A DNA stretch of 5,531 bases from Prolixibacteraceae bacterium (GTDB taxonomy: Bacteria; Bacteroidota; Bacteroidia; Bacteroidales; Prolixibacteraceae), in the NCBI GenBank assembly GCA_007116765.1, contig SKHV01000012.1, positions 1 to 5,531 of the forward strand, read 5' to 3'. Shown here one piece after another: positions 1 to 5,531 of this stretch. The notes under the pieces were generated by a model, which worked only from the letters and a program-made list of their open reading frames with translations, was not told where the DNA came from and did no database searches. Positions within the stretch are counted from its first letter, which is position 1. The number at the start of each line of letters is the position of its first letter. The translations under genes and the position numbers were made by a program.

Positions 1-530
1 GTACGTGCAAAAGCCTCCATGGGCCTCATCATATGCGAAAGGTAGCTTCTGGTATCAGAAGGGAACCTGAAGCCGGTTACTTCTTTATCGACCACGCAAG
101 CCCTTGTTTCGCCCCACATGGGGAGCTCGTAACGGAAAGCAATATCGTTGTTGCTTACCTGGAATAAAACAGAAATCTGTTTTTCGTCGGCATTTGAAAA
201 TGTGCATTTCAAGGTATTTGCATTGTATGTGTTGTACGACTGCTTAATCCGATCCTGAACGTACTTTTTATCTACACTTCCGGTTTCCGATTCAACAAAG
301 CTCATACTGGAAATGAAATCCCCCTCGTTGGTAGTTAAGCCCAGCGGGGATTTTTCCAACATGGTTTTTCCTTTATAAGAAACAGTGTATAGGGGTTTGC
401 CGTTTTCTACAAGTACACTTAACTCAAGATGCCCGTCGGGGCTTGCTACTTAGGCTACCTGCTGTGAAAATACAGCAGATGATATCGCTAAAAAACAAAC
501 AGTAAAGAAAGTAGTTAAAAAAGTTTTCAT
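1..530 (-). pseudogene. GH97 family glycoside hydrolase, N-terminal part, interrupted by an in-frame stop at codon 27
   Basis: The frame starts at an ATG at 530-528 and runs off the left edge after about 176 codons. Codons 1-22 encode a clear signal peptide (MKTFLTTFF, then a hydrophobic core, then AVFS before QQ), so the product would be exported to the periplasm. Codon 27 is TAA. From codon 28 the same frame continues with the start of a GH97 N-terminal beta-sandwich domain: VASPDG at 28-33, then YTVSYKGK, a SPLGL motif, a K-S-Y-N-x-Y segment, an IAFRYELP segment, and FRFPSDT near the end. No other stop or frameshift is seen. GH97 enzymes are alpha-glucosidases (SusB type, inverting) or alpha-galactosidases (retaining). 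The catalytic barrel that decides this lies outside the window. It starts 19 bp after the GH2 stop, so it is probably the next operon gene. Family assignment is confident; whether it is a true pseudogene or a sequence error is open. Confidence -1.
450..452 (-). other. Premature TAA stop codon in the GH97 frame
   Basis: The plus strand reads tta here, which is TAA as codon 27 counted from the ATG at 530. It follows Q-Q-V-A and precedes V-A-S-P-D-G. One base change from AAA (Lys), CAA (Gln) or GAA (Glu) would create it. The first in-frame ATG after it is codon 57 (362-360), which would give a protein without a signal peptide and without the first strands of the domain. Confidence -1.
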
Positions 531-549
531 AAGATTATAAATTTATATA
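531..549 (-). other. Short spacer between the GH2 and GH97 genes, translation start region
   Basis: This 19-bp spacer contains a single G:C pair and no Shine-Dalgarno motif, which is usual for Bacteroidota. Its shortness argues against a separate promoter or terminator and for co-transcription of the GH97 gene with the GH2 gene. It contains a 12-bp A/T palindrome at 536-547, probably a chance result of the base composition. Confidence -1.
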
Positions 550-3500
550 TTAATACTTTAGATTCGTCCTTGATTCTAACTCCCTTGCCGAAGCAAACGG
601 AATTAAGGTAAAACTGTATTTATGCCCTTCGGGACTTGGGTTGATCATATGCTGGTCGTGCGGTCTGGCTCCCCAGCTGTCGTCACCACCTACCCCAATC
701 ATTCGGTAATCAATGTGCAACTCTACCAAATCGCGCGGAACAATGTCGTAGGTATGCATTAAATTACGGTCTTTGTTAGGACCGGCATCAAAATCTTCGA
801 CTGTATTATGCAAGGCATTGAATTCAAACACATTGTCGGACACGACCAAAAGTCCACTGCCATCGGTACGTGAAAGCGAAAGCCAGCGTACATCGGTTCG
901 GTGACCGTTCTCCTGCGGGCGAATGTATGGAAAATACATTTCGTCAACAGTAGTTTTAAATTGCCCTACAAAAGTTGATGATTTGCGGTCGGAATAGTTT
1001 TCCAATGGGCCACGACCGAAATATTCAACTTGCGAATATTCTTTAGGCAAATGCATTTTCATTCCTACACGGGGCATTAGCGGTACATTTTCGCCATCGC
1101 TTACCAGAATGTTATCAACCTTAATTGCACCATTTCCCAAAACAGTATATTGGGTTTTCCATGTAGAATTCAACGAATCGAGCTGATAAACCACCTCTAC
1201 ACCCACAGCGTTATCGAGCTGCTTTGCCTTAACGCTTTGTGCTTTTGGTGTTTGCTGCGAAGCTTCTTTCCAAAGACGGCTAACCCGTTGCATCCGCCAA
1301 CCATAATCGTTATCGCTTGGTGCACGCCAGAAAGCAGGCCGCGGCCCCATACCATCGAGCAACAACTCTTGCCCATTGCTTTTGTACGAAGTAATTATCC
1401 CCGAACCTGTATCGATAGAAACCGAAAAACCTTTCCCGCTTATTTCAATGGTATTGCCTTCGGTATATGTTACTTTTCCGGCTTTAGCCCTATCGAATGC
1501 TGCCTTGGGAGCCTCAACCGGCAGCTTAAACTGATGGGAAGCTATTTCCCAACCTGCCGGGAGCAGGCTTTCAGCCGTTTTTGTTTTAGCAGAAAGGGTA
1601 ACAAAATATTCGACCCCCGGCTTGGGTGCAATCCCCCTCATATTCATGCTAACGGTTTCCGATTGTTGTGGGTCAACATTCAAAACGGGCAGTTTCCCTG
1701 TTTTCACAACTTTACCATTGGCAGAAATTTCGTAGCTGAAATCGTATTTTGACAAATTGGTAAAGAAGAATTTATTCTCCACAAGCACTTTACCGCTTGC
1801 CAGGTCTTCGGGTTTAAAGCCTATGTTCTGATATACCTGTTTCACTTCGTAGCTGTGCGGTTTAAGGCTCCTGTCGGGTGCAATAACGCCGTTATTCAGG
1901 AAGTTCCCATCCGATGGGGTGCCTTCGGGGCCAAAATCGCCACCAAATGCCCAGAATTTCCCATTTTCATTTTCAGCTTCGAGGCTTTGATCGGCCCAGT
2001 CCCATATGAAACCGCCCTGAAGTTGGGGGTACTTTTCAATCACGTCCCAGTAAATGCTCAAACCCCCGATGCTGTTACCCATGGCATGTGAGTATTCGCA
2101 AAGGATAAGCGGCCTGTCGAACCAAGTATTTGCATAATGCTCGATATGTTGTGGCTTTGCATACATGGGAGCCACAATGTCGGTATTCCATTCGTGACCG
2201 GCTTGTTCGTACTGTATCGGTCGCATTTTGTCGCGACTGCGAATAAAGAGGTAGGTTTTATAGAAATTATAGCCGTTCCCTGCTTCGTTGCCCAATGACC
2301 ATATAACCACCGAGGGATGGTTTTTAGAACGCTCGAACATATTTTGTGTACGAAAGATGTGCGCTTCTGTCCAATCGAGGTTATTCCCAAGGCTTTTGCC
2401 TTTGGCGCGGTCGTAGCCCATTCCGTGCGATTCCACGTTGGCTTCGTCAACCACATAGAAACCGTATTTATCGGCAAGATCGTAGAAGAAGCTGGGCTGC
2501 GGATAATGGCTTAGCCTTATGGCGTTCACGTTAAGCTGTTTCATCCTCAGTAGATCAAGTGTAACAAATTCCTCATCGACCACTTGTCCGGTGTATGGGT
2601 TGGTTTCGTGGTAATTGACCCCCTTCAATAAAACGGGTTTGCCGTTCACCAAATATAAACCATCTTTCACTTCGCTTGTGCGGAAACCTATTTTGATGGA
2701 TGTAGCCTCGGTAGTCTTGCCCGAACCATCTTTCAGCGCAAGCAATAAGGTGTAAAGATTCGGGGTTTCGGCGGTCCATGTTTCAACATTTGGAATGGTA
2801 GCATTGAAGTTTAATGCCCCAATAGTGTCGGACATTTCAATGGTTTTTGTACCCGAAGCCATTACTGTTGATCCATTGTCGATAATCTCGTAACTCACCG
2901 TGTGGGTGGCTTTATTTCCTGTATGGTTTTTCAGCTCCACATCGAGATCGAAAACACCATGGGTATAAGTCTCATCAAGCGTGCTTTGTGCAAAGAAATC
3001 GCGCAGGCGCACCTTGGGTTGGGCATAAACAAACACTTCGCGCGGGATACCGCTCAGGCGCCAAAAATCCTGACATTCGAGATAAGCTGCATCGCTCCAG
3101 CGGAAAACTTCTACGGATATTGAGTTTTTGCCGGGATTTACATACGGAGAAATATCGAATTCCTGCGGTGTTTTGCTGTCCTTGCTCATACCAACCCGTT
3201 GGCCGTTCACCCAAACAAAGCCCACCGATTTGATGGAGCCAAAGTAAACGAATACCTGCATATCGGCCCACGATTGGGGCATGTCGAACTCGCGCCTGTA
3301 ATAGCCAATATTGTTCTTTTCCAAATCGTTAACATACGGCGGGTTAAAATTCCAATGCGGGTAGAATTCATAACTAACGTTTGTATAAATGGGGTAACCA
3401 TAACCGTGTATCTCCATATTCGAGGGTACAGGAATATCGTCCCACCCTGAAATATCGAGGTTTACATCGGCAAAATTCTTAATCCGGTTCGAAACCCCGG

Positions 3501-3738
3501 TTACAAAATTGAATTTCCAGGTGCCGTTTAGTGAGGTAAACCTGTCGGAAGCTTCCCGCTTGTTTTGCAAGGCAAGTTCTCTACTGGCATAGCTGTTAAA
3601 TGAAGCCCGTGGCAACTCTTTGTTGATGCCCTGTATTTCGGGGTTTTCCAACTCGGGGTGTGGTGGACGGTCCTGAGCATAAACAGATAATGCAAGAATT
3701 AAAATTAAGCTTAAACTAACAATAGGTTTTAATATCAT
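550..3738 (-). CDS. lacZ: Secreted LacZ-type beta-galactosidase, glycoside hydrolase family 2
   Basis: This enzyme would hydrolyse terminal beta-D-galactose from oligosaccharides by the retaining GH2 mechanism. It is complete at 1062 residues, close to E. coli LacZ (about 1024) plus a signal peptide. Residues 1-21 form that signal peptide, ending V-Y-A before Q-D; there is no lipobox cysteine, so a periplasmic location is likely. Domains in order: jelly-roll sugar-binding domain about 45-240, Ig-like 245-352, TIM barrel 354-645, second Ig-like about 650-745, C-terminal LacZ beta domain about 765-1055. The acid/base is E485 (SLGNEAGNG) and the nucleophile E548 (LILCEYSHAMGNS). Equivalents of LacZ D201, H357, H391, E416, H418, Y503 and W999 appear as D224, H377, H411, E436, H438, Y510 and W1022, so sugar and metal sites look intact. 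The start is fixed by the signal peptide; an in-frame ATG 30 bp upstream meets a TAG. It lies 44 bp after the GH95 gene. The symbol is family-level; specificity could include other beta-galactosides. Confidence -1.
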   Translation of the reverse strand: MILKPIVSLSLILILALSVYAQDRPPHPELENPEIQGINKELPRASFNSYASRELALQNKREASDRFTSLNGTWKFNFVTGVSNRIKNFADVNLDISGWDDIPVPSNMEIHGYGYPIYTNVSYEFYPHWNFNPPYVNDLEKNNIGYYRREFDMPQSWADMQVFVYFGSIKSVGFVWVNGQRVGMSKDSKTPQEFDISPYVNPGKNSISVEVFRWSDAAYLECQDFWRLSGIPREVFVYAQPKVRLRDFFAQSTLDETYTHGVFDLDVELKNHTGNKATHTVSYEIIDNGSTVMASGTKTIEMSDTIGALNFNATIPNVETWTAETPNLYTLLLALKDGSGKTTEATSIKIGFRTSEVKDGLYLVNGKPVLLKGVNYHETNPYTGQVVDEEFVTLDLLRMKQLNVNAIRLSHYPQPSFFYDLADKYGFYVVDEANVESHGMGYDRAKGKSLGNNLDWTEAHIFRTQNMFERSKNHPSVVIWSLGNEAGNGYNFYKTYLFIRSRDKMRPIQYEQAGHEWNTDIVAPMYAKPQHIEHYANTWFDRPLILCEYSHAMGNSIGGLSIYWDVIEKYPQLQGGFIWDWADQSLEAENENGKFWAFGGDFGPEGTPSDGNFLNNGVIAPDRSLKPHSYEVKQVYQNIGFKPEDLASGKVLVENKFFFTNLSKYDFSYEISANGKVVKTGKLPVLNVDPQQSETVSMNMRGIAPKPGVEYFVTLSAKTKTAESLLPAGWEIASHQFKLPVEAPKAAFDRAKAGKVTYTEGNTIEISGKGFSVSIDTGSGIITSYKSNGQELLLDGMGPRPAFWRAPSDNDYGWRMQRVSRLWKEASQQTPKAQSVKAKQLDNAVGVEVVYQLDSLNSTWKTQYTVLGNGAIKVDNILVSDGENVPLMPRVGMKMHLPKEYSQVEYFGRGPLENYSDRKSSTFVGQFKTTVDEMYFPYIRPQENGHRTDVRWLSLSRTDGSGLLVVSDNVFEFNALHNTVEDFDAGPNKDRNLMHTYDIVPRDLVELHIDYRMIGVGGDDSWGARPHDQHMINPSPEGHKYSFTLIPFASARELESRTNLKY

Positions 3739-3782
3739 AATATTCTATTTTAATTTTGGTTTTATCATTTTTCATATTTGCT
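3739..3782 (-). other. Spacer between the GH95 and GH2 genes, translation start region
   Basis: This 44-bp spacer has only 7 G or C bases. On the minus strand it is rich in A and has no Shine-Dalgarno motif, typical of Bacteroidota gene starts. I see no match to the Bacteroidota -7 element (TAnnTTTG) and no GC-rich hairpin that could be a terminator, so the two flanking genes are probably co-transcribed. Two ATGs upstream of the GH2 start (3775 and 3768) open only very short frames. Confidence -1.
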
Positions 3783-5531
3783 TTATATCATTATGTTTAG
3801 ATCCGAATCTAAATGATATCTCTTGTTCTTTTGTGTTTCAAATAAAATGGATTCCTCATTGTATATAAGGCGACATTCATTTCCGACTTTTGAAAACACT
3901 TCAACACCACTCAATTTGCCTTCATTCCAGGTAATTGATATTTCGAAACCTCCCCGTGCAGAAATCCCGGTAATTGTACCGGAAGGCCAGGCATCGGGCA
4001 AGGCAGGTAAAAGATATATTTCACTCTCTGTGGATTGCATAAGCATTTCAATAAATCCAGACGCACCACCAAAATTCCCATCGATTTGAAAAGGCGGATG
4101 TGCACAAAATAAATTTGAATAAGTACCGCCACCGGCACTGTAGTTAATATTTTCTGCACCATCGGGCTCAACAAACGACAGCAGATTTTTAATCAACATG
4201 TAAGCACGGTTGCCATCATTTAATCTTGCCCAGAGGTTTATACGCCACCCAATTGCCCAACCGGTAGATTCATCACCTTTAATTTCAAGTGTTTTACGAC
4301 AAGCTTCTGCCAGCTCCGGTGTTTTTTGTGGAGTAATTTGGCGCCCAGGATGCAAACCATACAAATGTGTTTTATGTCTGTGCTGGGGTTCGAAATCTTC
4401 CCAGTCGTGATACCATTCCTGTAGATTACCATTTATACCGATTTGGTATGGATAAAGTTGGTTCATAGCTGTTTTTAAACTATCCCTAAGCCCTTGATCA
4501 ACATTAAGCAATTCAGAAGCTTGTATAGTTTGTTTAAAACATTCTCTTATCATAGCCAGGTCGGAAGTTGCTCCATATAACGTGGCCCCTCTGAACCCAT
4601 CAGGGGTGATATAGGTATTTTCAGGTGATGTGGAAGGTGAAGTAACCAGATAACCCTGTGGACATTCAACCAACCAATCTAAACAAAATGCAGCTGCTCC
4701 TTTCATCAGGGGATATGCATACTGCTGCAAGAATTTTTTATCTCCCGTATATAGATAATGATCCCATAAATGAGTTACTACCCAAGTACCACTCATGTTC
4801 CAACATGCCCACATGGGTTCTCCCTTTCCAAAATCTCCAACAGGATTGCTCATAGCCCATATATCGGAGTTATGACATGAGGCCCACCCTCGGTCAATAC
4901 CATAAAATGTTTTGGCAGTAATTTTCCCAGTCTCTGCCAGGTTTCCTATAAAAGAAAGGAAAGGCTTGTGCATTTCGGAAAGATTAGCAGACTCAGCCAA
5001 CCAATAGTTTTCCTGAACATTAATATTCATTGTGTAATTGCTGCTCCAAGGTGGGCGGATGTAGGGATTCCATATTCCCTGCAAATTTGCCGGAACACCT
5101 TCGGTTCTTGAACTGGAAATCAACAAATACCGTCCGTACTGAAAATATAAAATTTCAAGGTTTTTATCTTCAGCACCAGCTGAATATCTTACTAATCGCT
5201 CATCGGTGGGCAGTTTAGGAACCACTTTCTCATTCAAATCCAGACTCACCCTATTGAAAAACGATTGATAGTCTTCTATATGGCTCTTCTTTGAATCTTT
5301 ATAATCCTTAAAAGCGGTCTCCAGCAATTGTTTTCTTGCAATAGCTTTATTATCCAATCCTTCTTTTACCGGATCCTTATCGAAGCCATTATAGCTGGTA
5401 GCCATTGATACAATTATCAAGGCTTCATCAGCATTTTGTAGCCGCAAACCAGCATCCGAGGCAACCAGCTGCCCACCTTTGTTTATTACCTCGAAATAAG
5501 CAGAGAACCTGGTGCCACGATTTTCATCAAA
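3783..5531 (-). CDS. GH95 family alpha-L-fucosidase (or alpha-L-galactosidase), C-terminal part
   Basis: GH95 enzymes remove terminal alpha-1,2-linked L-fucose (some act on alpha-L-galactose) by inversion. The frame is open to the right edge, giving 582 residues; a TTG at 5447 is internal, not the start. Bacteroidota GH95 proteins usually have roughly 800 residues, so about 200-250 are missing, including any signal peptide. Counting from the window edge, residues 1-50 finish the N-terminal beta domain (RFSAYFEV, then ADEALIIVSMATSY). The (alpha/alpha)6 barrel follows, with NLQGIWN at 149-155, NYTMNINVQENYW around 165-177, HNSDIW, SPSTSPENTY, HRHKTHLYGLHPG at 384-396, and IDGNFGG. The expected catalytic residues are present by comparison with Bifidobacterium AfcA: E304 (general acid), N169/N171, and D484 (activating partner). 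A short C-terminal beta domain ends at DLNIMI and a TAA. It is upstream of the GH2 gene, so it probably uncaps the galactose that GH2 then removes. Fucose versus L-galactose specificity is not settled by sequence reading alone. Confidence -1.
   Translation of the reverse strand, partial: FDENRGTRFSAYFEVINKGGQLVASDAGLRLQNADEALIIVSMATSYNGFDKDPVKEGLDNKAIARKQLLETAFKDYKDSKKSHIEDYQSFFNRVSLDLNEKVVPKLPTDERLVRYSAGAEDKNLEILYFQYGRYLLISSSRTEGVPANLQGIWNPYIRPPWSSNYTMNINVQENYWLAESANLSEMHKPFLSFIGNLAETGKITAKTFYGIDRGWASCHNSDIWAMSNPVGDFGKGEPMWACWNMSGTWVVTHLWDHYLYTGDKKFLQQYAYPLMKGAAAFCLDWLVECPQGYLVTSPSTSPENTYITPDGFRGATLYGATSDLAMIRECFKQTIQASELLNVDQGLRDSLKTAMNQLYPYQIGINGNLQEWYHDWEDFEPQHRHKTHLYGLHPGRQITPQKTPELAEACRKTLEIKGDESTGWAIGWRINLWARLNDGNRAYMLIKNLLSFVEPDGAENINYSAGGGTYSNLFCAHPPFQIDGNFGGASGFIEMLMQSTESEIYLLPALPDAWPSGTITGISARGGFEISITWNEGKLSGVEVFSKVGNECRLIYNEESILFETQKNKRYHLDSDLNIMI

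Noticed and set aside
450..452. Programmed readthrough or recoding at the GH97 TAA
   Set aside because: TAA is the strongest of the stops, no stimulatory structure is evident around it, and GH97 genes are not known to need recoding. A nonsense mutation or sequence error is simpler.
536..547. Perfect 12-bp palindrome tataaatttata before the GH97 start
   Set aside because: It is made of A and T only, in a 19-bp spacer that is almost all A/T, has no loop or T-tract, and is too weak to be called a terminator or operator.
1150..1752. A 200-codon open frame on the plus strand, antisense to the GH2 gene
   Set aside because: It lies wholly inside a well-conserved GH2 coding frame, its translation resembles no family I know, and it has no plausible start context. 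It is a shadow of codon usage on the other strand, as are the other short plus-strand and out-of-frame ORFs.
3745..3768. Mini-ORF M-I-K-P-K-L-K-stop just upstream of and in frame with the GH2 start, resembling its first residues
   Set aside because: It is 7 codons in a very A-rich spacer, where such frames arise by chance. It shows only that the GH2 start cannot be moved upstream.
3716..3775. A 19-codon frame starting 8 bp after the GH95 stop and overlapping the GH2 start, which could be a coupling leader peptide
   Set aside because: There is no ribosome-binding motif, the composition is dominated by Lys/Ile/Tyr from A/T-rich DNA, and nothing shows conservation.
5025..5027. Glu in place of the usual Met after the N-I-N catalytic motif of GH95 (NINVQENYW)
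   Set aside because: At first it looked like an active-site substitution, but from memory this version is common in Bacteroidota GH95 proteins and the catalytic Asn residues are kept.
5445..5447. TTG as a start codon for the GH95 gene
   Set aside because: The same frame continues upstream with conserved GH95 residues (RFSAYFEV and following) to the window edge, so the TTG is an internal leucine.

Overview
This window is a stretch of carbohydrate-degradation DNA from a member of the Bacteroidota. The evidence is the gene content (GH95, GH2 and GH97 glycosidases side by side), the A/T-rich gene starts without a Shine-Dalgarno motif, and Bacteroidota-type sequence variants inside the enzymes. 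The genus cannot be named from this window.

Layout: all three genes lie on the minus strand, so transcription runs from high to low coordinates. First comes the C-terminal ~582 residues of a GH95 alpha-L-fucosidase (or alpha-L-galactosidase), whose start lies beyond the right edge. After a 44-bp spacer comes a complete, secreted LacZ-type GH2 beta-galactosidase of 1062 residues with every catalytic and metal-site residue I could place. After a further 19 bp comes the N-terminal part of a GH97 glycoside hydrolase that runs off the left edge. The tight spacing and common strand suggest one operon, probably the enzyme part of a polysaccharide utilization locus. No SusC/SusD pair, sulfatase or regulator is visible.

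Working together, the GH95 enzyme would remove a terminal L-fucose (or L-galactose) cap, the GH2 enzyme would release the exposed beta-galactose, and the GH97 enzyme would remove alpha-glucosyl or alpha-galactosyl units. Fucosylated galactosides such as xyloglucan side chains, arabinogalactan/pectin side chains or host glycans fit this set, but the substrate is inference.

The main anomaly is in the GH97 gene. Codon 27 is TAA, exactly between an intact signal peptide and an intact GH97 N-terminal domain in the same frame. The rest of the visible frame (149 full codons) has no other stop or frameshift. This is either a recent single-base nonsense mutation, which would leave the operon with only two working enzymes, or a base error in the assembly. 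I see no RNA genes, CRISPR arrays, mobile elements or attachment sites, and no evidence of a wholly new biological system.
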